DNA of 64,000 nt, from the NCBI GenBank assembly GCA_035541875.1, contig DATKML010000047.1, forward strand, positions 14,332-78,331. The letters are read 5' to 3'. The DNA is from JAJPHI01 sp035541875 (lineage in GTDB: Bacteria; Desulfobacterota; Binatia; Binatales; Binataceae). Below are positions 49,660 through 58,856 of the stretch, one piece after another; positions within the stretch are counted from its first letter, which is position 1, and each line of letters opens with the position of its first letter. The notes beneath the pieces are model-generated. The model was not told the origin of the DNA. It did no database searches and saw only the letters and a program-made list of their open reading frames with translations. The position numbers and the translations under genes are program-made.

Positions 49660-51117
49660 ATGGCTCAGATCCCAGTCGCGGTGTTTGTGATCGTAGGTTC
49701 GGCGGTAGCTGCTCTACTGCTCCTGATGGTGGTGTTTGCGAACCTTTACCGAAAGGCCGGACCGCACGAAGCGCTGGTGGTGTATGGCTTTCGTGGCACC
49801 CGCGTGATCAAAGGTCACGGAACCGTGATCATCCCGATGATCGAAAGTTGCCGGGAACTATCTCTCGAATTGATGTCCTTCGACGTCGCCCCGCAGCAGG
49901 ACCTCTACACCAAGCAGGGTGTGGCAGTGACGGTGGAAGCCGTTGCGCAAATCAAGGTTAAATCCGATCCGGAGTCGATTCTCACCGCTTCAGAACAGTT
50001 TCTGACCAAGCCAGCATCAGACCGCGAAGGCCTCATCAGGCTCGTGATGGAAGGACATCTGCGCGGCATTATCGGTCAGCTCACCGTCGAAGAAATCGTG
50101 AAGCAGCCCGAGATGGTGGCCGATCGGATGCGTTCAACCTGCGCGGATGACATGAACAAGATGGGCCTCGAGGTAATTTCCTTCACCATCAAGGAGGTCC
50201 GCGACAAAAACGAATACATTACCAACATGGGTCGCCCCGATATCGCACGTATCAAGCGTGATGCGGACGTCGCCGCTGCGGAAGCCGAACGAGATATCGC
50301 GATCAAACGGGCCCTGGCGACGCGCGAATCGGCCGTTGCCAAGGCTCAATCCGACCAGGAACGGGTGGCAGCGGAAACTGCTTCCCTCGCGCGGCAAGCG
50401 GAAGCCCAGCGCGACCTTGACGTCAAGAAGGCTTCGTATGTGGAGATGGTGAAGCGACAGCAGGCGCAAGCCGACAAGGCCTACGAAATCCAGTCCAACG
50501 TGATGCAGCAGCAGGTGATCGCCGAAGCGGTTAAAGTTCAACAGGTCGAGAAGGAACAACAGGTCAAAGTGCAGGAAGCTGAGATCGCGCGGCGCGAGAA
50601 GGAACTGATCGCCACCGTTCTAAAGCAAGCGGAGATCGAGCGCCAACGGATTCAGACCCTGGCGGAGGCGGAGCGCTCGCGGACGATGGTCGAAGCTGAG
50701 GGCCGAGCCTCGGCAATCCGTGCGCAGGGTGATGCTGAAGCGGAGATTATCTTTAAGAAAGGTGACGCCGAAGCACGCGCGATGAACGTCAAAGCCGAAG
50801 CCTATCAGGAGTACAACCAGGCGGCAGTCGTCGATAAATTGATTACTGGATTGCCTGAGGTGGTGAAGGCCCTCGCAAGTCCGCTGGCCAAGGTCGATCG
50901 CATCACGATCGTTTCGACCGGCGATGGCAATGCTTCCGGGATGCATAAGCTGACGGGGGATCTGACGCAGATGGCGGCACAGGTGCCGGCACTGTTCGAA
51001 TCGCTCTCAGGTATGCAGATGTCGGAATTGCTCGGGAAGATTCGAACGATTGGGGATAGGCCCAAATCGCCCAACGACCCGCCCTCGATGGGTACTGACG
51101 GCAAGGCCAAATCATGA
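49660..51117 (+). CDS. Flotillin (SPFH/Band 7 protein)
   Basis: The 485-aa protein has an N-terminal membrane anchor VFVIVGSAVAALLLLMVVFA and an SPFH domain (~30-220; GFRGTRVIKGHGTVIIPMIE, then VRDKNEYITNMGRPDIARIK). A long Ala/Glu-rich coiled coil follows (~225-405; AEAERDIAIKRALATRESAV, EAEGRASAIRAQGDAEAEII), and then the C-terminal oligomerising tail. This is the FloT/YqiK layout. Flotillins scaffold membrane microdomains. It is encoded between NfeD and PspA, both known partners of membrane-stress and microdomain systems. Confidence 0.95.
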   Translation: MAQIPVAVFVIVGSAVAALLLLMVVFANLYRKAGPHEALVVYGFRGTRVIKGHGTVIIPMIESCRELSLELMSFDVAPQQDLYTKQGVAVTVEAVAQIKVKSDPESILTASEQFLTKPASDREGLIRLVMEGHLRGIIGQLTVEEIVKQPEMVADRMRSTCADDMNKMGLEVISFTIKEVRDKNEYITNMGRPDIARIKRDADVAAAEAERDIAIKRALATRESAVAKAQSDQERVAAETASLARQAEAQRDLDVKKASYVEMVKRQQAQADKAYEIQSNVMQQQVIAEAVKVQQVEKEQQVKVQEAEIARREKELIATVLKQAEIERQRIQTLAEAERSRTMVEAEGRASAIRAQGDAEAEIIFKKGDAEARAMNVKAEAYQEYNQAAVVDKLITGLPEVVKALASPLAKVDRITIVSTGDGNASGMHKLTGDLTQMAAQVPALFESLSGMQMSELLGKIRTIGDRPKSPNDPPSMGTDGKAKS

Positions 51118-51150
51118 GTCGCCAATCGACGCTTTAGCAGGAGTATAGCT

Positions 51151-51804
51151 ATGGCATTGTTACAAAGAGTTTCGACCTTGCTCCGAGCGAACCTCAACGA
51201 CCTGATCGACCGCGCGGAGAATCCCGAGAAGATGCTCAAGCAGGTTATCCTCGACATGGAGAATCAGTTTATCCAGGTCAAAACGCAGGTCGCCTTGGCC
51301 CTGGCCGACCTCCATTTGCTTGAAAAAAAGAAGCGCGATCACGAGTCGAAACATGGCGAGTGGATGCGTAAGGCCGAGTTGGCCGTCTCCAAAAATGAAG
51401 AGAGCCTTGCCCGCGTGGCTCTGCGCCATGCACTTACCGATCAACAATTGAGTGAGAACTACGAAACGCAAATCGCCGAGCAAGAGCATCAGGTGGAGTA
51501 CCTCAAGTCGGCCTTGCGCCAACTCGAAACGAAACTTCAAGAAGCGCGTGCCAAGGTCGATATGTTGATCGTGCGCGATCGGCGCTCCCGCGGCTCCCGT
51601 CGGGCCGCGACGGCACAACAGGATCCTCAAGGCGGGGACCGAATCCTCGATCGGATGAGTGCGAAAGTAACGCGTAACGAGGTTTTCGGTCAGGCAATCG
51701 CCGAGATGGCTTTCGACGATGCCTACGATCGGCTGGGAGCGCTCGAGCGCGATCAAAAAATCGATCTGTTGCTTGATGAACTGAAGTCCAGGCTAGGCCA
51801 GTAG
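51151..51804 (+). CDS. PspA/IM30-family phage-shock protein
   Basis: The 217-aa all-helical protein starts MALLQRVSTLLRANLNDLID then RAENPEKMLKQVILDMENQF, the canonical PspA/Vipp1 N-terminus. Long helices follow (EHQVEYLKSALRQLETKLQE) and a short region FDDAYDRLGALERDQKIDLL. AGGAG precedes the ATG. PspA rods protect damaged inner membrane. It shares the operon with flotillin, NfeD and an XRE regulator instead of the PspBC/PspF set of enterobacteria. Confidence 0.95.
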   Translation: MALLQRVSTLLRANLNDLIDRAENPEKMLKQVILDMENQFIQVKTQVALALADLHLLEKKKRDHESKHGEWMRKAELAVSKNEESLARVALRHALTDQQLSENYETQIAEQEHQVEYLKSALRQLETKLQEARAKVDMLIVRDRRSRGSRRAATAQQDPQGGDRILDRMSAKVTRNEVFGQAIAEMAFDDAYDRLGALERDQKIDLLLDELKSRLGQ

Positions 51805-51866
51805 AACCGACATAAATTGCGACGGTGAATTAAAGGCGCGTCGCACGAAAGGAATCCTTCGACCCC

Positions 51867-52238
51867 ATGGGTGACCTCTCCCCGGAAGACAAAAAGCTTA
51901 TCTCCGTCATCAACAAGATCTACGCAAAGACACGGGCGAAGGAGTTGCATTGGGAGCCGAGCGCGGATCCGAATTTACTCGGCCTCAAGTTGCCCGATTA
52001 CACCGTGTCGATTTCCCGTGCGCCGGAAATTGAAGGCTCTCCGGAGAGTTTCAACCTTACGATTTCTAATGGTGAAGGACTGGTAATTCAGGAATTGAGC
52101 AGTTACCCGGCAGAAAAGGGTGGCTTCACCAATATGAAAGACCTCTTCGATCAGGCTCGACGATACGCCTTCGATATCAACGGAGCATTGGATGAGCTTG
52201 TCGAGGAACTAGACGAGATGAGTCGCGGAAAATCTTAG
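51867..52238 (+). CDS. Conserved hypothetical protein, last gene of PspA operon
   Basis: The 123-aa acidic cytoplasmic protein begins MGDLSPEDKKLISVINKIYA then ELHWEPSADPNLLGLKLPDY. The core alternates strands (YTVSISRAP, FNLTISNGEGLVIQELSSYP) and ends with a helix FDQARRYAFDINGALDELVE. No family was recognised. It follows pspA by 62 bp on the same strand and may act with the membrane-stress cassette. Confidence 0.7.
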   Translation: MGDLSPEDKKLISVINKIYAKTRAKELHWEPSADPNLLGLKLPDYTVSISRAPEIEGSPESFNLTISNGEGLVIQELSSYPAEKGGFTNMKDLFDQARRYAFDINGALDELVEELDEMSRGKS

Positions 52239-52372
52239 GAATAGAAAGACGGGCTCATAGTTGGCGGGCGAGTCCGACCCGCGTGAATGGTTTGGTCAGC
52301 GTCCGACCAATTTCGTGTTGGTGGAACGGCGGTTATCGTCAAGGCAACGATGCCGATCAGGCCTGTTATCAG

Positions 52373-53421
52373 TCAATGATATGAGCCGAAGCCGCGGGAT
52401 TTCCTCGGCCAGAGGTCTCGACCAGACGGCAAACAGTAGAGCCGCCGGTTCGAAGCAGGTCTCCAGATGGCTCTCGATACGTGCTCGATCCAAACACGAG
52501 GGGAGCCATCGCTCTCGCTGATCGCAATTCGAAGCATCATGTTTCGTAACTCACGCACATTGCCGGCGAAGCGATAGCGATAAATCGCCATCTGCGCGCT
52601 CGAGTCGAGTTGAAGCCTCGGATTAGCCTCGCGCAGGAAATGGCGCGCGAGGATATCGAGATCGGTGCGGCGGCGATTGAGAGGTGGAATGGCGATAGTC
52701 AGTTCGAACTGGCGCATCAGTATCGGCGCTAAGGTTCTTTTTTCGACCATCCGCCTTGCTGCAAACCGCGATGTGGCTATGAAGCGCGATTCGCGACGAC
52801 GCATCAATGCGGCGAGCGGCTCTTATCGACCGCGCGGCAATTCCGCCAGATGGTCGAGTAGAAAAGTCCCTACACTGCGAAAGCGACCTGCTTCCAGCAG
52901 CCCCTCAACATTGCCGCCCGCGCGATTAATGAGGTCTGCCAGCGTCCGTTTGCCTACCCCGGCCTCACCCTCGATTAGGACGTTCGCGCGGAGTTCGCGG
53001 CCAACTGGATTGCCTCGCGCACGATCGCATAGGTCGGCTCGCTGGCAACAATGAAGGGCCGCTCCGTCCGTAAGGTGCGCGACAGAAGTAGCGACGCGGC
53101 AGCATAGGCGTTATCGCAGAGGATGCCGCTTTCCGCACTCGTGACACCGGGCCCCTGACAGACATGGCGCATCCATCCGCCGCCCTTCTGGCCTGCGAAG
53201 GCAGCCACCATATCCGCATCGAGACCACCGACGCCAAACGGATCCAGCCGTAGCGAAGATAAGAGGCGAACCAACTCACGCGGAAAGTCACCTCGGAGAG
53301 CGATGCGCGCCAGGCGATTGGTTAAAGACACGACCGATGCTCCTGTCTGCGCATCCAAACGCAAGGGCGGGACCATCGCCACGCAGCTATCGGGACTGCC
53401 GTCTGCCCAAAGCTGGAACAT
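52373..53421 (-). pseudogene. Decayed sigma-54-type AAA+ transcriptional regulator
   Basis: Three frame pieces make a degraded activator. Piece 1 (53421-52975) is an N-terminal sensory-like region and stops at SARTS. Piece 2, in another frame from about 52990, holds the Walker A stretch NVLIEGEAGVGKRTLADLIN and TFLLDHLAELPRGR, then a TAA at 52825-52823. Piece 3 continues in the same frame as piece 2: ESRFIATS, RQFELTIAIPPLNRRRTDLD then YRYRFAGNVRELRNMMLRIA. The sigma-54 contact loop GAFTGA is absent from the remaining sequence. So at least one frameshift and one stop separate the parts. Confidence 0.8.
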
Positions 53422-53552
53422 CGGAACGATTTCGAGGCGCTATCTTCGCGACAATCCCGGGGAAGCGCGGTCCGAAACGCGACGGCGCTCCACCATCGAC
53501 GTGAGATTTTCGGTGCGTGACCTGATATCCTGATAGGGCCTTCGAAAGTGTT

Positions 53553-54707
53553 TTGAAACCAGTGTCGTCTGTTCGATTCCAAACCGTCGTGCGTCCGTCC
53601 AGCGCCATCTTTGGTTTCCTTTATGGTATTGCGCTGGCTGGGGCTGTGATAGTCAGCGGATGTGGCCGCAGCAATCGCGGGCCGGCGGGTGGGATGCCGC
53701 CGGTTCCCGTTCTCGCGGCTCAAGCAACGCAGAAGACCGTACCGAATCAAATAAGTGCGATCGGGAGCGTCGAGGCCTATTCGACCGTCTACGTGAAGTC
53801 CCGCGTCGGGGGGCATCTTCAGGCGATCTATTTCAAGGAGGGTGACTTCGTCACCAAGGGCCAACTGCTCTTCAGCCTGGATTCGCGTATTCCGCAAGCG
53901 GCACTGCGCTCCGCCGAAGCGAATCTGGCTCGGGACCAAGCTCAAAGCCGGCAGGCGGCCACCGACGAGGAGCGCTATTCGGCGTTGCTGAAAGAAGGCG
54001 TCGGCTCACGCGAGCAGTATGATCAGGCCCGTGCCAGCGCCGGCACTTGGACTGCAACGGTTGCGGCAGATCGTGCAGCGGTCGAAACAGCGCGGCTCAA
54101 TCTCGATTACACCCAGGTTCACTCCCCGATCGACGGCCGCACCGGGAATCTGCAAGCGCATGTCGGGGACTTGATTAAGTCCGACTCCGACGCGCCGCTC
54201 GTGACGATCACCCAAGTCCAGCCGATTTACGTCGATTTTTCGATCCCGGAACGGGAACTGACCGCAGTCCGCGCCAACCTGGAGCAGCATCCGCTGACCG
54301 TCGAAGCGGCTATTCCCAACTCGCAGACGCCTCCAGAGCGCGGCACGCTCAGCTTTATCGACAATACGGTCGATAAGACGACCGGTGAAATTCTATTGAA
54401 GGGACTGTTTCCGAACGATCAGCGCCACCTTTGGCCGGGATCGTTCGTTAATGTGCTGCTGACGATCAGCGAGATTCGTGACGCGGTCGTCGTCCCCTCT
54501 GAGGCGATTCAGACCAACCAGCAGGGAACTTACGTGTTCGTTATAGGGAACGATCACAAAGTATCGATGCGTCCCGTTACGATCGGCCCGCGGGTTGCTC
54601 AGGATACGGTCGTCGAGCGGGGACTTAACACCGGCGAATCGGTCGTCACCGATGGGCAGTTGCGCCTCGCCCCCGGTGCCGTGGTATCGCTAAAACAATC
54701 GCTCTGA
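53553..54707 (+). CDS. RND efflux adaptor (MFP, AcrA/MdtA-like)
   Basis: The 384-aa lipoprotein-type adaptor has lipobox VSGC. The lipoyl half-motif is VGGHLQAIYFKEGDFVTKGQ, the hairpin ALRSAEANLARDQAQSRQAA then VETARLNLDYTQVHSPIDGR, and the beta-barrel region VDFSIPERELTAVRANLEQH. It ends with GLNTGESVVTDGQLRLAPGA. It links the AcrB-like pump (13 bp downstream) to an outer-membrane channel, which is not encoded here. The start is probably TTG 53553; GTG 53562 is an alternative. Confidence 0.93.
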   Translation: MKPVSSVRFQTVVRPSSAIFGFLYGIALAGAVIVSGCGRSNRGPAGGMPPVPVLAAQATQKTVPNQISAIGSVEAYSTVYVKSRVGGHLQAIYFKEGDFVTKGQLLFSLDSRIPQAALRSAEANLARDQAQSRQAATDEERYSALLKEGVGSREQYDQARASAGTWTATVAADRAAVETARLNLDYTQVHSPIDGRTGNLQAHVGDLIKSDSDAPLVTITQVQPIYVDFSIPERELTAVRANLEQHPLTVEAAIPNSQTPPERGTLSFIDNTVDKTTGEILLKGLFPNDQRHLWPGSFVNVLLTISEIRDAVVVPSEAIQTNQQGTYVFVIGNDHKVSMRPVTIGPRVAQDTVVERGLNTGESVVTDGQLRLAPGAVVSLKQSL

Positions 54708-54720
54708 TCGAGCTTTATCG

Positions 54721-57700
54721 ATGAACCTCGCAGAGACATTTATCCGCCGGCCAGTGATGACGACGCTGGTTTCGCTGGCAATAATCATTTTCGGTCTCGC
54801 GGCCTATCGTTTTCTTCCCGTTAGTGATTTACCCAACGTCGATTTCCCGACGATTCTCGTCAGCGCTAATCTGCCCGGTGCCAGCCCGGAGACGATGGCT
54901 TCGTCGGTCGCGACGCCGCTGGAGCGGCAATTCTCTACGATCGCCGGCCTGAACCAGATGACGTCGTCGAGCACGATGGGCGGCACAAATATCACACTGC
55001 AATTCGATCTCACCCGCAATCTCGACGCCGCAGCTCAGGACGTACAATCGAAGATCGCGGCCGCACAAGCGAACCTTCCGCACGACATGCCGAGTCCGCC
55101 GTCGTACCAGAAGGTCAATCCTGCCGACAAAGCGGTCCTCTATATAGCGCTGAGTTCCACGACTCTGCCGCTATCACGCGTGGACGAATACGCCGAAACC
55201 AATCTCGCTGAACGTATCTCGATGATCAGCGGTGTCGCCCAGGTCGAGGTCTACGGCTCTCAGAAATACGCCGTGCGGATTCAACTTGATCCGCTCGCGA
55301 TGGCATCGCGGGGTGTCGGTATCAACGAGGTGGCCGACGCGGTTCGCAACGCGAACGTGAACTTGCCGGTGGGCAATCTTTACGGCAAGCACGAAGCCTT
55401 TACCGTTCAGTCCAATGGCCAGTTGATGGACGCGGCTGCGTACCAGCCATTAATCGTTGCTTATCGTAACGGCAGCCCCGTGCGTATCAGCGATATCGGT
55501 CGAGCCGCGGATAGCGTGCAGATCGATAAGATAGCTGGATGGGTCAAGCAGCAACGAGCGATCGTTCTTGCGATTCAGCGGCAACCCGGCACCAACACGG
55601 TCGAAGTCGTCGATAACATCAAGCGGCTACTCCCGACGATACAGGCAGAACTGCCGGCCTCAGTAGAAATGACGATCCTTTACGACCGGTCGGAGTCTAT
55701 CCGTGCCTCGGTCAGCGACGTCGAATTTACCCTCCTTCTGACCATCTTCTTGGTCGTGATGGTCATCTTCCTCTTCCTGCGCAACCTCTCGGCCACCATT
55801 ATCCCGAGTCTCGCGCTCCCGATGGCGATAATCGGCACTTTCGCTGTGATGTGGTCCCTGGACTACAGCCTCGACAACCTCTCGCTGCTGGCGATCACGC
55901 TCTCCGTCGGGTTCGTCGTCGATGACGCGATCGTGATGCTCGAAAATATCGTGCGTCACATGGAGATGGGTAAAGGCGTCCTCGAAGCCGCCTTGGACGG
56001 CTCGGGCGAGATCGCTTTCACGATCCTCTCAATGACGCTGTCGCTGGTCGCAGTCTTCATCCCGGTGCTCTTTATGAGCGGGATCATCGGACGCCTGCTG
56101 CACGAATTCGCCGTCACGATCGCCGCGGCGATTCTGGTTTCGGGCTTCGTGTCGCTCACGCTCACACCGATGCTCTGTAGCCGCTTCCTCAAGCCGCCGA
56201 AGGAGCAGCATCACGGGCGCATCTACCAGGTGACTGAGCGCGGCTTCGATCGGATGCTCGACTATTATCGGGCGAGCCTCACCTGGGTGATGACTCATCG
56301 CCGCTTCACGATGCTGGTCCTGCTCATCACGATTTTCGGCACGGGATGGGGCTTCTCAGTGATCCCGAAAGGGTTTCTGCCTCAGGAAGATACGAGTCAG
56401 ATTCTGATGTTCACGCGTGGGGCCGAAGGTATTTCGTTCGACGCGATGAAGGCCCATCAGGAAGTGCTCAATCAGATGGTCGCAAATGACCCCAATGTCC
56501 TGACTTTCTTCTCACACGTTGGCGCGGCAGGAGCTAGTGGGACGCTCAACTCCGGCATCATCTTCGTGTCTCTGGTGCCACGGTCGCAACGCAAGTACAG
56601 CGTAGACGAAATCGTGAATCAGTGGATGGGTAAGTTCAATTCCATCCCCGGCCTGATTGTTTTTGCGCAGAATCCGCCGCCGATTCAAATCGGCGCGCGC
56701 TTCACTGAAAGCCAGTATCAGCTGACGCTGCAATCGCCAGACACCAATGAATTGTTTGCAGCCTCGACCAAGTTGGTTGAGAAGATGCAGGCCGTTCCGG
56801 GTTTGCGAGGGGTAACGAGCGACCTACAGATCAAAAATCCGCAGGCCTTTGTTGAAGTAAATCGCGATAAGGCAAGCGCGCTCGGCCTGACCGCGCAATC
56901 GATCGAACAAGCGTTGTCGCTGGCCTACAGCTCGTCGCAAATCTCTACGATTTATACGCCCAACGACGAGTTCTGGGTGATCATGGAATTGGAGCCGCAG
57001 TATCAGGGTGATCCGACCGCGCTCGATCGGCTCTACGTCCGCTCCTCGACGAATCAGCTCGTGCCGCTCAGCACTGTGGCGAAGATTACGCGCAAGCTGG
57101 GTCCGCTCTCCGTGAATCACTCGGGCCAGCTTCCGTCAGTCACAATCTCCTTTGATATCATGCCGGGCGCTTCACTCGGCGACGCTATCGCCAAGGTCCG
57201 CAATCTGGCCGCGACAACGCTACCAGCAAGCATCACCTACGATTTCTCGGGTGCCGCTCAGGCTTTTCAGAATTCGCTCGGTAACTTGGGAATGCTGCTC
57301 GTCATGGCGATTCTGGTAATCTACCTGGTGCTCGGCGTGCTCTACGAAAGTTTCATCCATCCGATCACGATTCTTTCGGGATTGCCCGCCGCTGGCTTCG
57401 GCGCCCTACTCTCCCTGATGATTTTTCATCTGGAACTCGATCTGCTCGCCTTCGTCGGTATCATCATGCTGATCGGCCTGGTGAAGAAGAATGCGATCAT
57501 GATGATCGACTTTGCGCTCGACGCCGAGCGCGCCGAGGGCAAAAGCCCGGCAGATGCAATTTTCGAAGGATGCATCATCCGCTTCAGGCCGATCATGATG
57601 ACCACGATGGCCGCCTTTATGGGCACGCTGCCGATTGCGATTGGCCTCGGGGCGGGCTCCGACGAGCGGCGGTCACTCGGTATCGCGGTGGTAGGTGGGC

Positions 57701-57879
57701 TGGTCTTCTCGCAGCTCCTGACGTTGTACATCACGCCAGTCGTCTATGTGTATATGGATCGCTTTCAGCATTGGGTCGGATCGCTGTGGCGTAGGCCGAC
57801 TACGACGATATCCGGCAAAGCACCCCCGGCAACCCCATCGATCGAGTCGCGCCGTCCGCGGATAGCGTCATCGCGTTGA
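54721..57879 (+). CDS. RND efflux pump inner-membrane subunit (AcrB/MdtB-like)
   Basis: The 1052-aa HAE1-type transporter begins MNLAETFIRRPVMTTLVSLA. PLERQFSTIAGLNQMTSSST, VQSKIAAAQANLPHDMPSPP and the membrane blocks VGFVVDDAIVMLENIVRHME (proton relay Asp pair) and FVGIIMLIGLVKKNAIMMID are canonical. The order MFP then pump on one strand marks an operon. Substrates are unknown; MdtBC-like members export a range of drugs, bile salts and lipophilic compounds. No TolC homologue is adjacent. Confidence 0.97.
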   Translation: MNLAETFIRRPVMTTLVSLAIIIFGLAAYRFLPVSDLPNVDFPTILVSANLPGASPETMASSVATPLERQFSTIAGLNQMTSSSTMGGTNITLQFDLTRNLDAAAQDVQSKIAAAQANLPHDMPSPPSYQKVNPADKAVLYIALSSTTLPLSRVDEYAETNLAERISMISGVAQVEVYGSQKYAVRIQLDPLAMASRGVGINEVADAVRNANVNLPVGNLYGKHEAFTVQSNGQLMDAAAYQPLIVAYRNGSPVRISDIGRAADSVQIDKIAGWVKQQRAIVLAIQRQPGTNTVEVVDNIKRLLPTIQAELPASVEMTILYDRSESIRASVSDVEFTLLLTIFLVVMVIFLFLRNLSATIIPSLALPMAIIGTFAVMWSLDYSLDNLSLLAITLSVGFVVDDAIVMLENIVRHMEMGKGVLEAALDGSGEIAFTILSMTLSLVAVFIPVLFMSGIIGRLLHEFAVTIAAAILVSGFVSLTLTPMLCSRFLKPPKEQHHGRIYQVTERGFDRMLDYYRASLTWVMTHRRFTMLVLLITIFGTGWGFSVIPKGFLPQEDTSQILMFTRGAEGISFDAMKAHQEVLNQMVANDPNVLTFFSHVGAAGASGTLNSGIIFVSLVPRSQRKYSVDEIVNQWMGKFNSIPGLIVFAQNPPPIQIGARFTESQYQLTLQSPDTNELFAASTKLVEKMQAVPGLRGVTSDLQIKNPQAFVEVNRDKASALGLTAQSIEQALSLAYSSSQISTIYTPNDEFWVIMELEPQYQGDPTALDRLYVRSSTNQLVPLSTVAKITRKLGPLSVNHSGQLPSVTISFDIMPGASLGDAIAKVRNLAATTLPASITYDFSGAAQAFQNSLGNLGMLLVMAILVIYLVLGVLYESFIHPITILSGLPAAGFGALLSLMIFHLELDLLAFVGIIMLIGLVKKNAIMMIDFALDAERAEGKSPADAIFEGCIIRFRPIMMTTMAAFMGTLPIAIGLGAGSDERRSLGIAVVGGLVFSQLLTLYITPVVYVYMDRFQHWVGSLWRRPTTTISGKAPPATPSIESRRPRIASSR

Positions 57880-57994
57880 GGGGCTTACGGCATAGGTCCT
57901 TTAAGGATGTGAATGCCCGAGTCGAAGATCCCTGGCGATGCTTCCAATGGGTTCGAATCCCTGTAAAAATTGCGCTTCCGCGGATCCCCTCGGT

Positions 57995-58070
57995 GAGCCG
58001 TTAGCTCAGACGGTAGAGCATGTGACTTTTAATCACAGGGTCTCGGGTTCAAGTCCCGAACGGCTCACCA
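57995..58070 (+). tRNA. tRNA-Lys (anticodon UUU)
   Basis: The 76-base cloverleaf has acceptor stem GAGCCGT with ACGGCTC, D stem GCTC/GAGC, anticodon arm TGTGA-CTTTTAA-TCACA with TTT at 58028-58030, T arm CGGG-TTCAAGT-CCCG, and encoded CCA at 58068-58070. No terminator is seen just after it. It marks the border between core-like and accessory-like DNA. Confidence 0.96.
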
Positions 58071-58856
58071 AAAAAATCAACTAAATCAGCCACTTAACTC
58101 CCAGCCAGCTCCCAGAAAAGCTCAAACAAGTTGAATTGTCCGACAATTTGTCCGATTCTGTCAAGCATCACCACTCTTTTCGTCGAATCGATAATCCGTA
58201 GAACGAAATTCAAAAGTCATCGAGGTTCAATACGGCTACGAAGTCGGCTAATTCCATCGCCTTTGGCTGTCGCTGAAATCGATTGGTGCGGCGAGCCAAC
58301 CATCGCTACAGCGACGGATCACGGTACATCAGCCCCATTCTAAGCTGCGTACTGCAGTGCGTCTGAAGTCGCGTGGAACAGGCCAGCCAACTGCTCTGCT
58401 CTCGGCCAATCGCCATGAAGCATGCTGAAGGAGATTGCGGCAAAGCTCGCAGCTCTTCACGCTTCGCAGGCCGGAACTTTGCCGATCTCGACGAGATTGC
58501 TGAGTTTAACCGCGCTCAGAGGCGCGGCAATCTCGCAGCAATAATCTGGTCGCCGGTCCACGAAGCACGACATCCTTCGAAGCGCATCATTTGGCTGAAG
58601 TTTGCCAAAGCGCTGGGCTCGCTTGCTCGCCCAATCATTCAAGGTCGCGATGTCTCCTCAAGGGACGCCGGCCGAGAGTATTCCTCGGTCATAGAAAGAA
58701 AGCGCTAATCTTTCACTGGGACATCGCAGCCTAGCGCTTAGTTCCATCGGCGGGCGCAGTCCCAAAGACAGCGTCCATCGGCGCCTCCTCGGAATCGGTT
58801 CTTCTGAGCCGTTTCGACCGTCGCCGACTGCCAGCGAAAGAAGATTTTGAATCAGT
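58071..58856. other. 786-bp accessory-like region without a clear gene
   Basis: Short plus frames at 58131-58343 and 58373-58708 show no recognisable motif and no ribosome-binding site. Near the tRNA the tandem near-repeat AATTGTCCGAC-AATTTGTCCGA (~58133-58154) resembles sequences next to tRNA-integrated elements, but no integrase is visible. Confidence 0.45.

Noticed and set aside
53322..53945. Minus-strand frame of 207 codons over the RND adaptor start
   Set aside because: Antisense to a canonical MFP gene; its end overlaps the decayed regulator in another frame and shows no AAA+ motif.
58094..58215. Short minus frame ending next to tRNA-Lys as an integrase tail
   Set aside because: About 40 codons, bounded by stops, and without the His-x-x-Arg or Tyr motifs of tyrosine recombinases.
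58131..58708. Two short plus frames after tRNA-Lys
   Set aside because: No motif, no ribosome-binding site and no coding-like composition; kept only as part of the empty region.
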